From positions 41,383,061-41,447,060 of the forward strand of contig CM064683.1 of assembly GCA_032717465.1 (NCBI GenBank): a stretch of DNA of 64,000 nt, read 5' to 3'. The position numbers were made by a program, and so were the translations under genes. Shown in pieces: positions 21,780 through 33,838 of the stretch. The notes beneath the pieces are model-generated. The model was not told the DNA's origin and did no database searches. It worked only from the letters and a program-made list of their open reading frames with translations. The DNA is from Coenobita brevimanus. Taxonomy: Eukaryota > Arthropoda > Malacostraca > Decapoda > Coenobitidae. Positions within the stretch are counted from its first letter, which is position 1. Every line of letters starts with the position of its first letter.

Positions 21780-22100
21780 TGGCAGATTCCACCAACCTCC
21801 ACATTCTTTCCTTTCACTTGTTACCTCCCCTCTCCATCCCCCCACCAGTTCCCACCCCTCCATCCCTCCCTTCATGTCCATTCTTCCTCCTTCCTGCCTC
21901 TCCTCCACCCCATCTCTCTCTCATTTCTTCCTTTCCCCTCCTTGTCTTTCCACCTCTAGTCATCTTTCTACCCTCTACCTCTTCCTCTTACTGAAAAGCA
22001 GCTTCCTCCATCCCCCTCTCCCTCCTCTCTCCCCCTTCATCCCCCCCTGCTTCCTTCACCCTTCCCTCTCCCTCCTCCTCCCTCCCCTGCAACATACAAC
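21780..22100. repeat. CT-rich (polypyrimidine) tract
   Basis: About 300 bp of C/T-rich sequence with few purines on the plus strand. Pro/Ser-rich translations are artefacts. Confidence 0.7.
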
Positions 22101-22366
22101 AAGGGGGGGATTAGAAGCAATAGGAAAAAAGGGTGTATTATGATACAAAAGTAGCTACTACTGTCTGTTCAGTCACTGAGGTTCATTTTATCATTTACTT
22201 GATTTAAAAAAAAAAAAAAAACTCCCTCCTGAAAATAAAATCACTTTAATCCTACTGGGGCTCTATGAGGAAGAACCTGGATGAAAATTTAATCACAGCA
22301 GCAAACATGTAAGTTTTGTAGGTTGTCTTGATAAAAAAAATCCAAGTGAAATGTGCCAGTGATATA
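22101..22366. other. Spacer flanking the Tigger insertion
   Basis: It includes an A run at 22206-22221. Nothing else recognised. Confidence 0.4.
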
Positions 22367-22679
22367 CAGTAGGGCCCCCATTTATGCGACAATTTGGTGG
22401 ACAAACAAGCACACATAAATGGAAAATGCATAAATGGAACCACAGGCCTTATGGGAAAAATGGAGTTTGGTAGACAGACGTTCCCCATTTAGGGGTTAGA
22501 CTTATGATTATATTATATTCACACTCACATGGACATTAATACTCCTCCATTATAAAGAACAATGATATGTATTCCAACTAAGGCACAATAATAAACAAAG
22601 AACAATGTACAAATCGTTGTTTACCGTAATTCTACCAAGTTGCAGGGGAGGGTGGGATTCCGTTGCTGTGGGCGAGGTT

Positions 22680-24880
22680 ACTGCTTATCCTCTTCCTCAC
22701 TACTGCTATCACCTAACACTGCCCCAGAACACCTCACAGCATCCACCTCTTGAATGATGCCTTCAAAATCGTGATCACTCACAACAGACATTACATCATC
22801 ATTCTGGTGCGATGGGCCTGGCTTGGTCTCGAATAGTGCGGCAGGCTGGGCTGGCTGGACGGGTTGGGCTGGCTGGCCGGGTTGGGCTGGCTGGACAAGA
22901 TAAGCAATTTTTGTTATTAATGTTTGCTTCCTCTCATTCAATTTTTTTTATGTGCTGTTCTTTGTAGAAGTGAAATGTGTTGTCAATGGCATGAATCACT
23001 CCTGTTTTGCAAATGCCTGACTGCTCGTTTGCCATTAAGACATCCTTCAATTCATCTACAGCAGCCAAGATAACACAGATGTTTGCCATAGCGAGTTCTC
23101 CTTCAGATGTAAATTGCAGGGGTTGTGGCTGATCCTGTAGACTGTCCTCAATTGCTGTAGCACTCATGATGTCTTCTGGGGTAGTCACTTCACCAGCTGC
23201 ACTAATCTCTGCTATGTCCTCAAGAGTCATCTCACTAAACCCGGGAACCTGCCTTGCTGCCTCTACGGCTTGTGTAACACTGTCACACATGTTCTGCACT
23301 TGCCCGCGCTGCTCACTAACTAGAACGGGACAGAGAGGCTTCCAGGCATGATAAATTGTAGCATCACTGATCTCGTTCCATGCCTTAAGAAGATTATCCA
23401 CTGCACTCTTAACGGTGAACTGGCACCGGAACTGGTGCACACTCAGCACTTAGTGGTCAGCCTGGGGTAGTGGTTGAGGATCGTCAACTTCCTCATCTTC
23501 TTCAGCCTGGAGCTAAGGGTCGTTAATGTCAGCATCCTCGTGAGCCTCAGCAATGATTTAACGAATATCTTTCCCACTCCCAGTTCTTGACCTCAGAAGC
23601 TTATAGACATGCATTTGATAAAGCGCTTTCACATTAGCAATGATTTCTTGATCTAACGGCTGGACCACACTTGTAGTATTAGGGGGAAGAAAAACAATCT
23701 TGACATTGGGGTGAAGATCTGAATGATAGTCAGGGTGGGCAGGGCAGTTGTCCATTATTAGCATAACTTGAAAGGGTATCCCCAACTGTTGACACTTTAA
23801 CTTTGCATCTGGCACAAAACGCTTTAACAGCCAATCCTTGGTTGTTGACGAGTTCATCCAGCCACTCTGGGTCACCCTCCAGTAAACAGGTGCGTCGCTC
23901 ATGTCTGGCAGGTGCTTGAAACACCTGGGATGTTTTGCTGTGTGTACCACCATAGGCTTCATTTTGTGAGTGCCAGTCAAGTTAAACAAAAGAGCACAGT
24001 TATTCTAGACTTATATGCTTTTCTGCCGCGAGCTTGCTTGATTTGTTTTGCGAGGTAGGTTGACTTGGGCATTTTTTTGTATGGTAATCTAGCTTCATCC
24101 ATGATATAAATGCAGTCAGGACTATAGCCTCCCTCGTCGATTAGCTCCTTCAGATAAGTAGAAAACATCCCAGCTGCCACGCTGTCTGCTGAGGCACTCT
24201 CTCCAGTCAGCTTCACATTACAAATTCCTTTCCTTTCCAGGAAATGCTGTAACCACCCATTTGATGCAGTAAACTTGCCGGGAGGGGAGTTTGACTTGTG
24301 GCAAATAATTTGGTAAAATGCCTTTGCTTGCTCTTCTGGTAAATTACCAATATGCTGGGAATCGAACCCGGGACTCTCAGGTGAGAGCCAGGCAGCATAC
24401 CACTACACCACGACCAGGTAAAAGTTAACTCACGTTGTCACAATCTTGTAACCAACGTCCCTCAGCCCCCACTGTGGGCATCAAGAGGATGAGTTAATTT
24501 AATTTGACGCTTGTCCAGTGGTACCCCCTCTTGTTCTTTCCTCGATATCCTGATGTCCAGAAACTTCTCCATCTTTACCACTCGATCGTCTGTAGTGTAA
24601 GTGTGAGAGTCTAGGCCAGACGAGCCACAGGCCTTGATGCTTTTCAAAATTTCCACCTTGTTCTTCCAAATTGCTCTCACTGATGATTAACCCAACCCCA
24701 CAGCTTTACCGATGGCTGTATTACCCTCACCATTCTCTTTTCTCTCGATAACATCTCTCTTCATCTGTAGAGTGATGCTCTTCTGTTTCCCTCCTTGACA
24801 GCGGCATAATAGCAGCCAAACGATATCCAACTCCGACTGTGAGAAAATAAGCGAAATCGTGCAACCAGCAAACAATCATG
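22680..24880 (-). pseudogene. Tigger transposase (DDE, CENP-B-like HTH), broken
   Basis: The enzyme would bind its own TIRs and cut and paste the element. Reading minus-ward: the N-terminal CENP-B-type helix-turn-helix (ITLQMKRDVIERKENGEG, then VRAIWKNKVEILKSI) at about 24830-24560; the second HTH (ASNGWLQHFLERKGICNVKL) near 24280-24215; DDE superfamily catalytic sites MDEARLPYK (24106 region), LIMDNCPAHP (23755 region) and VVQPLDQEI (23660 region), a DDD triad as usual in pogo elements. The C-terminal region SAVDNLLKAWNEISDATIYH (about 23410) leads to a tail with QPAQP repeats and an acidic end (22680). There are at least four lesions: a frameshift near 24800, an in-frame stop near 24688, the tRNA-like insertion, and frameshifts near 23980, 23470-23560 and 22940. 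Confidence 0.9.
24344..24422 (-). pseudogene. tRNA-Glu-like sequence inserted in Tigger
   Basis: The minus strand shows an A-box GTGGTGTAGTGG, an anticodon-loop-like CTCTCAC (CTC, Glu) and a B-box GGTTCGATTCC with normal spacing. The acceptor stem halves are not complementary and the anticodon stem has a mismatch, so a working tRNA is unlikely. GGTAAA is present at both edges (24338-24343 and 24417-24422), consistent with a short target duplication. It may be a tRNA pseudogene or the head of a SINE. Confidence 0.75.
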
Positions 24881-25381
24881 AGGTCAATGGAGGGCAAGCA
24901 AGGGGCAGACTGAGCACTATGTTCAAATGGCGAGAGCGGCGGAATACTGCCCAACTATGAACCTGACTCACAAGTAGCACAGTAGCTACGCATAGCCAGC
25001 TGGCGACAACTACACTCATCCACTAGTGATGGGCGATACTCACTTATTCCGGTAATCGATTATTTTGATTACTTTTACCTTAAAATAGATATTACATGAA
25101 TATATTGATAGAGAATAAAGTACTGTATAAAATTTTATGAACTTCGGTGAACACTCTCTCTCTCTTTCTCAGCCAGGCGCCAGCCAGGCCACCACAGCCT
25201 CGCATAAAATGATGGAGTGCAGCATAATTGTGTTTCTCCTCGAATTTAGGCCACTATGTGTTGCGAGCCGCATAAAATGACTTAATTTCGCATAAACTGA
25301 TAACTATTGAATGAATATTTTGCCGCTTGCATAAATGTAGAAATTCATAAACTGAACATGCATAAATGGGGGCCCACTGTA

Positions 25382-25799
25382 CTTTCAATACAGGTGTCAT
25401 TAGGCTGATGCCAACAGTTTCCCTGACTGCCAACAGGTTTCTTATTGTTATTTTGGGGCATCCTTGAGATATCTGAATGGGTGGCTTGCTGTCACACCAA
25501 AATTCCCACGGAACATTATTTTACTGAACTTACTACATGACAAAAGGACTCATTCACAACTATGACAAGCTGCAAAACGATGACAATCTGGACCAAGTTA
25601 AAGTGAATGAACTATAGTCAATATTCAGCATGCAGTGTTTGATGACTGTCACATCCATTACTAAATTACACAAGATTCTACCAATGGATGTGATACTTAA
25701 GTGTTAACTCCAGGGGATGTAGAATCAGTTCAGTCTAATTTACCATCAAATTAGAATAGAATGTCCCAGCAAATGCCACCATCCAAGTAAACACTGGCC
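25382..25799. other. Unassigned spacer
   Basis: No gene or element end recognised. Confidence 0.4.
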
Positions 25800-26034
25800 T
25801 GGAACATCTTGCTGACCAGCTTGATGGTGACAGGTTGGCGGCGCTACACCAATATGCTGGCTTCAAAGGGGGTGCTGTCTGCCCTGAAAAAAATAATAAT
25901 AATAATAATCTATATACCTATCTATCTACAGCCAGATGCCTTAAGCCCATTAGGGGTGAAAAAAAGTGATATTAAAATCTTCAAAGGGGGTGTCGTCTAC
26001 CCTGAAAAAATAATAATTTGTCATTTCATTTTTT
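25800..26034. repeat. Microsatellite-rich repeat with family C-like tail
   Basis: A TTCAAAGGGGGTGnnGTCT phrase occurs twice (25863 and 25980), each followed by an AAT run. Between them is ATCTATCTACAGCCAGATGC, the family C terminal word. Confidence 0.6.
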
Positions 26035-26470
26035 TAGGCTCCAACATGCTTGCATGCGTCGGCCTTTGTCACCTAATGGCGGCTCTCCAAGCTGCTCTAT
26101 CTCTGGCAGCTTCCCTATTCAGTCCCTTATCCTTCGGGTCACACTCAGTGACCTCATCACAGGTCTTTTTAGGTCTACTCTTGCAACCCCACCCCCAACA
26201 TTAACACTTCTCACTTTTTGCACCCAACTATCATCCCCCATCCTCTCCACATGCCCAAACCACCTCAATCTACCTCTCCTCATCACAACACTAGAACACT
26301 CCAGTTCCATCCTACCTCTTAATACTTCCATCGTAAACCTAGCCCCCCCAGGCCTTGCACTCAGCGACACACTGCACATCCACCTAAACACTGTTATTTC
26401 TGTATATTTGAACCTGCAAATATCCTCTTCCTTTGCTGCCCAGGTCCCACTATCATACAGCATTAAAAAA
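26035..26470 (-). mobile_element. LINE family B 3' portion
   Basis: The minus strand encodes the RT C-terminal region with FRWMCSVSLSARPGGARFTM, RGRLRWFGHVERMGDDSWV and VRSVNVGGG, aligning with 31.15-31.55 kb. An AAT run and a partial family C tail (26515-26550) follow at the right. Confidence 0.8.
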
Positions 26471-26960
26471 ATAATAATAGTAATAATAATAATAATAATA
26501 TATATATCTATGTATCTGTAGCCAGATGCCTTAATCCCATAAGGGGTGGGAAAAAAATTATAATAATAATAAATACACAAAATAAATTTTTAAAAATGTA
26601 TACAGTATCATTATCATCATCACCAGCACCGTCTTGAACTCCGTCAATTCCAGGATTACTGGAATGTGCCATATTCAAGAGTGGCTGTGAGGCCTATGAA
26701 AAAAAAAAAAAAAAAAAAAGTGTATCATCATCATCATCACCACCATCAACTCAAACTCTTGCTATATCATCATCATCATCATCTTCCCTAACTTTTTACA
26801 CTCTCTGTCAATTCCAAGGTTAACCTGAACATGTCATCTTCACAGAGGGTGTTGTGTGGACTGTGAAAAAAAAAATGTATATCATCAATCATCATTATCA
26901 GCACCACCACCATCACAATCACAGATTTTTTTTTCCCCATCATGGTAAAACAAACTGATG
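26471..26960. repeat. ATC microsatellites around a short duplicated phrase
   Basis: AAT, A and ATC runs alternate. The phrase GTCAATTCCAnGnTTAnCnTG occurs near 26643 and 26807, and a related one at 33857 beyond the LTR element, so the LTR element may have landed inside this cluster. Confidence 0.6.
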
Positions 26961-26969
26961 CCGGGTGCA

Positions 26970-27117
26970 TGATACTGCCTCTTCATGGGTCCATTCGTAC
27001 AATATGTTGGGCGTTGCCGAAGCCATTTGAATCACGGTCTCAGGTGTCAGTCGCACCTGTCCCCGCTGCTGAAAATAAAGCCAATTGCAAGCAGCTGTGT
27101 TTCTTTTGGCTCCGACA
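26970..27117 (+). repeat. 5' LTR, 148 bp
   Basis: Starts TGATACTGCC and ends with CCGACA, the usual TG...CA. It contains AATAAAG, the likely polyadenylation signal, and CAGGTGTCAGTCGCACCTGT in common with the 3' LTR. Confidence 0.85.
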
Positions 27118-27234
27118 TGGCGCAGTGAGTCAGTACCCACATGAGTATAATGCGGCCTTCCGACAAAGTGTACGGCAATGCACCTAGGCTTTGCCCAGAA
27201 GTCTACACAAGCCCTGCAACAGTTGTCATAGCAG

Positions 27235-30200
27235 TTGGTCACCCTATCCTCAAGCAATGGTCACTACCACCACCACCACCACCCCCTGTGGTTGTCAGGA
27301 CACAGCTCTGCAGTAGCTGAGAAGTGCAGAACAGACACATCAACAATAGAGCTCAGGAGCTGGACGCGCTCAGTGTTATACTGGATACGTCTGAGTAAGT
27401 GGCCTCAAGGGGACGCTGTGATGAACATACAGCGCACCCCCAAACTACAACGTATCATTGACTCAAGATTCTCCGACATCTAGTGGGAAGCCCTCGCAGT
27501 CGACCAGGCTCTCAACATTCTGGAAAATCTGGTTAAGTGTCCAGGCAACGAACTAGTACTTTGGGAGAAATTCTTCAACTTGTCACATGGTATTGTGGAA
27601 AATGTTAAGACATTCGTCAACAGGTGCTGCCAGCAGGCCATCGAATTGTTATTCAAGTGTCCTAAATGTGATGGGGATTTGTCAAAGTATATGTTATTAA
27701 GGAAGGTGATGGTAGGCCAAAGCAACTCATCACTGAAAAAAGAGTTATATCAATCATTTAATGGTGATATAGCCCTGAGTGACATAATTCAAAAGTGCAT
27801 CACTTTTGAAACTGCTGAGAGGGATGCCAAGGGAGAGTTTTGGAGGGAAACGGGTCAGCAAGCTGGTGCAGCAGCAGTGTGTGTGCCAGCTGCCCTGCCG
27901 CCAGACACAGAACCCACTCAACAGGAAGTTGCGGCAGCTGTCACCGCCAAGAGTCCAGGAAGTACACAGAGCTGTAATTGTGGCAGATGCCACAAACTGG
28001 GCAGGGTAAACTGTCCAGCCAATGATATAGAGTGTTGGTATTGCAAGATTACTGGACACATCTCAGAATGCTGCAGAAAGAAGAAAACAGGTAACAGGCC
28101 TCTGACATCCTCCAGTGCTGTATGGTGTGGAAATTCAGTGAATGCAACATTGCACAACTCCCCCAAGATTTTCATGAGTGTTTCCACACCAGGCTCTAAC
28201 ATCTCCCACCCAATGCTCGCAATGGCAGACATCGGTGCAGAGGTGCTTGTGGCAGGTCCTAACCACTTGTCTCAGTTGGGACTGTCTGTGCACCAGCTGT
28301 CTCGTCCCAGCTCAAAGTTGTACCACACTGCAGGTGACATGGTGGGAGTTTGGGGAGTGACACATTGCATGATTGACCTTGATGGGAAGCATTCTTGCCA
28401 AAAGGTATTTTTTATCAATACAGCCAGTGTTCTGTTTTTATCTAAGACAGCATGCAAAATGCTTGCCCTAGTGCCAGAGACCTTTCCCTTCCAACTGTCT
28501 GTTAACATGGTCACCTTAACTTTGCAAAGTTCCATATGCAAGTTGCCCGCCACACCAGGCTACCCTCCAACACCATCTGCACTCCCAGTTCCTCTAACGG
28601 AGAAGAACACTCCACAGCTGACCAAGTGGCTGCTTGAGCACTTCTCATCATCAACATTAAATGTCAAACGCAACCCTCTACCTGTGATGGTAGGTGAGCC
28701 ACATCACATTCACCTGCTGCCTAATGCCAAACCCTCTGCCTGTCATACTCCAGCCTCAGTTCCTAAACACTGGGATGATGAGGTGAAAAAACAGCTTGAT
28801 GACGATGTGTGCAGAGGGATGCTCCACCAAGTCCTTGCCGGGGAATCTGTTGAGTGGTGTGCAAGAATGGTGGTCATTGCAAAAAAGAATGGGCAATCCC
28901 GCTGTACTGTAGACTACCAGAGGCTAAATGCAAGCTACTTACATGAAACCCACCACACCCCAGTCCCGTTCAACATGGTGTCAGGAATCCCAGTTCGGTC
29001 TTCAAGACTGCTGCCGATGCATACTGGGGATTCCACCAGGTCGAACTGGATGAGGCCAGCAGACATATCACTACATTCATGACCCCATGGGGCAGATACC
29101 AGTACCTGCACACACCCATGGGCCGTTGTTCTGCGTCAGATGCCTATACCAAACGATTTGATGATGCAATCCAGGGAACCCCACACAAGCACAGGTGCGG
29201 GATGACACACTTCTTTATGATGACGATGTACCTCAAGCATTCTGGCATGCGTATGAGTTTTTAGAGACTTGCGGCAAAGCTGGCATAACTCTCAAATTGG
29301 AGAAGTTCAAGTTCTGCCAGAGGGAGGTGGAATTTGTGAGATTCCACCTCGACTGAGAGGAATACTTCCCTCCAGGTGACAGACAATCAGCAATCAAGAA
29401 CTTCCCCATGCCATCACACCCAACTATCAGACACACCCAGGCCTGGTTCAGCCTGGTGAACCAGCTGGCCCCCTTCCTGGCCATGGCCCCTATCATGCAA
29501 CCTTTTAGGGACCTTCTAAAGAAGCCCACAAGCAAGACAGTTTACTGGGACGGCCAGCAGCAAGAGAAATCTGAGGAGTCCAGGCAACCATCACCAGGTT
29601 GGCAAGTGATGGATTAGTATACTATGACAAAGCACAACCTACAGCTGCTGTCACTCATTGGAGGAAGGATGGGATTGGCTTTGTGGTGTTGCAGCAGTAC
29701 TGTTCATGTGTGTCAGTCAACACCCCTTCTGCGCCATGGCGGCTGGAAGTTAGCACTGTGTGGCAGACGTCATCTGACTCAAGCAGAGTCAGCATACGCA
29801 GCCATAGAGGGGAAGCCATTGGCTGTGGCATGATGCCTCAGCAAAGCACGCCTCGTCCTTCTAGGGTGCCTTCTCGTAGTGAAGGATCACCGTCCTCTGG
29901 TTAAGCTCTTCGGTGACAAGTTGCTCAAGGACATGGTGAACCCGGGCTATTCAGGCTAAAAGAAAAAGAACTACAGTACACATATTAAGTAAGATATCTA
30001 CCAGGAAAGAAGAACTGTGCTGCCGATACTCTCTCAAGGTATCCGGTTCGAAAGGATTCTCAACACAACGTAGACCTGGCCCAGGAGGAAGACTTAACAG
30101 TGGCAGCAGCATCCTAGGTTGCAGCACTCATTGCAGACAATACTGTCCTTGACCAGGAATCCATCGCCAAGGCTGCTGATGATGACTCAGACTACCAGTT

Positions 30201-31110
30201 ACTGGCCAACAGAACAGTGACAAGGGACTGGCCAGTAAGCAGGTCCATGGAGGTGCCACCTCTCCACCCATTTTACAATGTCCGGGACCATCTCTCCATG
30301 ACTGGTGGATTGATGAGCTACATGTACATCAAGGGCAGTGTGTGCCTCGTGGTTCCCAAGTCCCTCCAGCACCAGGCAGCAGCAAACCTGCATGCGGGTC
30401 ACCAAGGTCTTGACTCCATGCTGCAACGAGCAAGACAGGCTGTGTATTGGCCAGGTTTGGAAGATTTACAGTTTCATCGCTCAGCATCCACCACATGCGA
30501 AACCACTGCCCCATCCCAACATCATGAACCCTCACTGGCAATGCCCCATTCTGAGTACCCATTCCAGCAAACTGTAGCAGATCTGTTCTAGTTAGATGGC
30601 CATAACTACCTTGCTAATGCAGACAAGCTAACTGGGTGGATTGATGTGGCCCACTTCCCAAGGCAGACAACCTCCAGCACCACCATCCAGAAGCGTAGGA
30701 CTTACTTCACATGAAGGGGGATGCCAAAAGAAATGTCAACAGATGGCAGCTTAAATCCTGTGAGTGAGGAAATGCAAGACTTCCTCCAGCGCTGGGGAGA
30801 GTCAGCTCCCCTATCATCAGCACACTATCCCCAGTCCAATGGGATAGCCAAAGCTGCTGTGAAGATAGCCAAGAAAATACTAAGGAACAACAATGGGGAC
30901 TGGTGGCAATCTTCATACTGACAGTGTGTCAAAGGCACTGCTCCAGTACCTCAACACCCCACTCCATGGTGCCAACAACTCTCCAGCACAGTTAGCTAAG
31001 GCAGCTGCGTGACTCCATGCCAGAAGCCAAACAACACTACATGACAGACTGCCACTGGAAGGAGGCTCTTCGCTAGCGGGAACGGCAAATCGCTTTTGTT
31101 TCTCGTTTTC
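27235..31110 (+). pseudogene. Gag-pol of Ty3/gypsy element, multiply broken
   Basis: One frame runs from 27235 to 29082 with a single TAG at 27481. It holds gag, a CX2CX4HX4C zinc knuckle (CWYCKITGHISECC, near 28033), a protease motif in which the usual DTG reads DIG (about 28228), and the start of RT (VVIAKKNGQSRCTVDY, about 28870). A frameshift near 29000 leads to the rest of RT with DDTLLYDDDV (29210 region) and KAGITLKLEKFKFC, then a worn connection/RNase H region. Integrase begins near 30380 with its HHCC-like zinc segment and YWPGLEDL, then a core with several stops. Around 30840 the SNG segment carries lysine where the catalytic glutamate is expected. Coding stops at the LINE insertion near 31110 and resumes at 33120. 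The element cannot be autonomous. Confidence 0.85.
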
Positions 31111-31111
31111 A

Positions 31112-33112
31112 TTTTTGAAGGTTCCAACATGCTTGCATGTCTCAGTCTTGGTCACCTAATGGTGGCTCTCCATGCTGCACGATCTATTGCAGCCTCCCTG
31201 TTCAGTTCCTTAATCCTGAGGTCACACTTAATGACCTCGTTCCACGTCTTTCTCGGTCTACCCCTCACAGCCTCACCCCCAATATTAACACTTCTCACCT
31301 TCTGCACCCAATTATCATCCCCCATCCTCTCCACATGTCCAAACCACCTCAATCTACCTCTCCTCATCACAACACCAATACACTCCAGTCCCACCCTACC
31401 TCGCAGCTCTTCCATCGTAAACCTAGCCCCTCCAGGCTTTGCTCGCAGGGACACACTGCACGTCCACCTAATCATTGTCATTTCTGTATGTCTGATCCTG
31501 CGAATATTCTCCTCCTTTACTGCCCAGGTTTCACTACCATACAGCATTACACTCTTAACATATGCTGCATACAAAGACCCCTTAGCACATAGGGAGAGTC
31601 CTCTCAATGTTAGGAGAGGCAACAGCTCCCTGAACTTCTTCCAACCACTTCTCACCCCAGCCACAGAGCTAGCTCCAGCCCCACCTCCAGCACACATGTC
31701 TCCCTAATAAGAAAACTCTTCCACACACTCAAAGAGATTCACCAGCAAGTTCAATCCTTTCACACCTGGCAATCTCCAACTGCTCACCCCGACACACCAT
31801 ACACATAAAATCAGCATTATCTCACAGTCTACCTCTAATACCACTACATCTCTTGTGCACTCTTTTATCACAAACACTGCACAAGATGGAATTACTTCCC
31901 ACACCCTTGTGGCAAACTGCACATGGCCACTCTCCCTCGTCTTTAACAGTATCACCACCAACCCTAGATATCATCACTTTTGTTTTATCTGCATTTACCC
32001 TTAAACCCTTGTGCCCCATACCATCTCTCCACTTCTTAAACCTTTCCTCTGCCTCCCTTTCGTTCTCTGCAATCAACACCAAATCATCAGCATACAACAT
32101 CTCCCACGGGAGTCCGTTTCTGATGTCGTTTGATAGGGTTTTAAGTACCATGATAAACAACATGGGACTCAAAACTGACCCCTGATGCACACCATCATTC
32201 ACTGAAAACTCATCACTCAAATCTCCATTCACTCTCACCTGGGTGTGAGCACCCACATACATGGCCATAACCACCCTAACCAGCCACTCCTCCAAGCCAA
32301 GCTTTCTCATTGCCCACTTCACCACCTCTCTAGGGACTCTGTCAAAGGCCTTTTCCAAATCAACAAAAACAAAATAAAGATCCCTTCTCCTACCAATATA
32401 TTTTTCCTGAAGCTGTCAAACAATGAATATGGCATCAGTGGTCCCCCTACCTGGCATAAACCAAAACTGCATCTCATCAATATTCACTCTTTCTCTAATC
32501 ATACCTTCTAGAACTTTCTCCATTACCTTCATTATCTGATCTAAAAGCTTTATACCTCTATAATTTCCTCTTTCCAGGGCATCACCCTTTCCTTTATACA
32601 CATTTACAATTACACTCTTCAGCCAATCATCTGGGACAACACACTCATAAATAATCCTATTTATCAGGTCAGTGACTAACCTCACCCCTATATCTCCTGA
32701 GGCCTTCAACATTTCGGCAGTCAACCCAAACACACCTGCTGCCTTCCCCACCTTGATCCTGCCTATTGCCTCACTCACAGTAGCAGCATCAATCAAAGGC
32801 CAAGGGCCAGACACTGGATCTGCTGGCTCCAAACCTTCCCTGTCCCAGTCAAACTCCTCATTCAACAACCGCTTATAATGCTTTCTCCATGCATCTTTAA
32901 TATCCTCACTGTTCACCACTACCCTTCCTTCATCATTCTTCACACACTGCTCACCTATAATATCCTGATTATCCCTCTTCATCCGATTTGCCACCTTAAA
33001 TAACATATTTTTCCTTTCCCCATGATTTAGGTTATCAAGTAAAAGTCTCTGTGACTCCGATTTCACCCTGTATACCTCTCTTCTAGCCCAACGCCTGGCA
33101 GCCAAATATTCC
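31112..33112 (-). mobile_element. LINE family B, longest copy, nested in the LTR element
   Basis: A minus-strand non-LTR element lacking its endonuclease (5' truncated near 33112) with its 3' end at GGTTCCAACATGCTTGCATG (complement, 31120). It interrupts the integrase, whose coding continues on either side. Fragments of the same family lie at 3.8, 14.8, 20.8, 21.1, 26.0 and 38.8-39.6 kb. Confidence 0.9.
31152..33105 (-). pseudogene. Reverse transcriptase with embedded zinc finger (LINE family B)
   Basis: Reading minus-ward: a thumb-proximal region (KSVIVNVYKGKGDALERGNY and FWFMPGRGTTDAIF, 32416-33105); after a frameshift, FVDLEKAFDRVPREVVKWAM, VHQGSVLSPMLF, the catalytic YADDLVLIAEN and KGLRVNADKTKVM; then a Cys/His-rich insert CAVCHKGVGSNSILCSVCDK with VHKRCSGI (31850-31960). 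After a broken 120-bp stretch the C-terminus (31152-31697) has RSGWKKFRELLPLL, YGSETWAVKEENI, RGRLRWFGHVERMGDDNWV. The zinc-finger insert between RT and C-terminus is known from several metazoan LINE families; its role is unclear. Lesions: at least two frameshifts plus stops around 31700-31822. Confidence 0.88.
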
Positions 33113-33119
33113 TGAGAAA

Positions 33120-33505
33120 GATGAGAGAGTTGCTGACAACTACAGCCAAAGTGCCCATCCCCTGGATGCTTTACAAGTGGGCCAGCAAGTCAGGATTCAA
33201 GACCCTGCCACAAAACTTTGGGATAAAACTGGCATGGAGGTGGAGGCTAGCAGGTTTTGGCAGTACCATGTGAGGCTACTTGGTTCTGGAAGGCTCTCAG
33301 TGAAGAATCGTGTCCACCTCAGCCCTGTAAGCATGCGGAACCCAACAACGCCCCTGCCAGTAGCCGACCTGCAGCAGCAGCTCTCTCCTCCACTGTCACC
33401 TCACCACCTTGCCATGCCTCAGCCCCCGTTGATAGAGTTATCGAGTAGGGGACGTCCTCAAGACACACAGAGAAAACCAAGGTGGTGCCATGATTATGAA
33501 CTGTG
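33120..33505 (+). pseudogene. Integrase C-terminal segment after LINE insertion
   Basis: Continues the Ty3/gypsy integrase: GQQVRIQDPATKLWDKTG and FWQYHVRLLGSGRLSVKNRV are typical of the C-terminal DNA-binding part (GPY/F-like region), followed by a proline/glutamine-rich tail to the stop at 33505. The frame is open from 33177. Its upstream partner ends at about 31110. Confidence 0.8.
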
Positions 33506-33692
33506 AGCGCATGTAATATCCTCATGCATAAGATAGGTGATACTCCATTGTCACTGTATGCCAAAAATATGTTATGCTGTATATTTTAATTATTGTAAAC
33601 TACTGCATGTGCCCCTGCATTTCACAGTTTACTTTAGATTTTCAGAATTATGTAAGTTAATCTTCTAAAAACCTTGGGGGGGGGGGAACGTA

Positions 33693-33838
33693 TGATACTG
33701 CCTGTTTATAGGCCCATCTGTAAGATATGCTGGGCATTGCTGGAGCCTTTTGAATCTCAGCCTCAGGTGTCAGTCACGCCTGTCCCTGCTGCTTGGAATA
33801 AAGCCAAATGCTAGTGGCTGTTTCTCTTGACCCCCACA
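33693..33838 (+). repeat. 3' LTR, 146 bp
   Basis: Starts TGATACTGCC, carries CAGGTGTCAGTCACGCCTGT and AATAAAG, and ends CCCCCACA. It is preceded by a run of G (33676-33686) serving as polypurine tract. Confidence 0.85.

Larger units (their letters stand above)
22367..25379 (-). mobile_element. Tigger/pogo-type DNA transposon, complete ends
   Basis: The left end reads CAGTAGGGCCCCCATTTATG and the right end, complemented, CAGTGGGCCCCCATTTATGC, so the terminal inverted repeats agree except for one indel. Both ends are flanked by TA (22365-22366 and 25380-25381), the target duplication of the Tc1/mariner/pogo superfamily. The 3013-bp body encodes a broken transposase on the minus strand and carries a 79-bp tRNA-like insertion at 24344-24422. 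A related end fragment surrounds the MITE at 34.14-34.82 kb. Confidence 0.92.
26970..33838 (+). mobile_element. Ty3/gypsy LTR retrotransposon (K02A2.6-like), split by a LINE
   Basis: Matching short LTRs bound 6.9 kb that include a 2.0-kb LINE insertion. Gag zinc knuckle, protease, RT and integrase segments occur in the Ty3/gypsy order on the plus strand. A G-rich polypurine tract (33676-33688) precedes the 3' LTR, and the base triplet TGG directly after the 5' LTR is consistent with a tRNA primer site. Many stops and frameshifts show a dead copy. The two LTRs differ at roughly one base in five, so the insertion is old. No target duplication was found. Confidence 0.88.

Noticed and set aside
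22678..22941. A separate small gene with QPAQP repeats and an acidic tail
   Set aside because: It lies inside the Tigger boundaries, directly after the transposase and in the same direction, so it is the frameshifted C-terminus.
24344..24422. A functional tRNA-Glu gene
   Set aside because: The acceptor stem does not pair and the anticodon stem has a mismatch, although the internal promoter boxes are good.
27481..27483. Programmed stop-codon read-through between two parts of gag
   Set aside because: A single TAG in an element with many other stops and frameshifts is better explained by decay.
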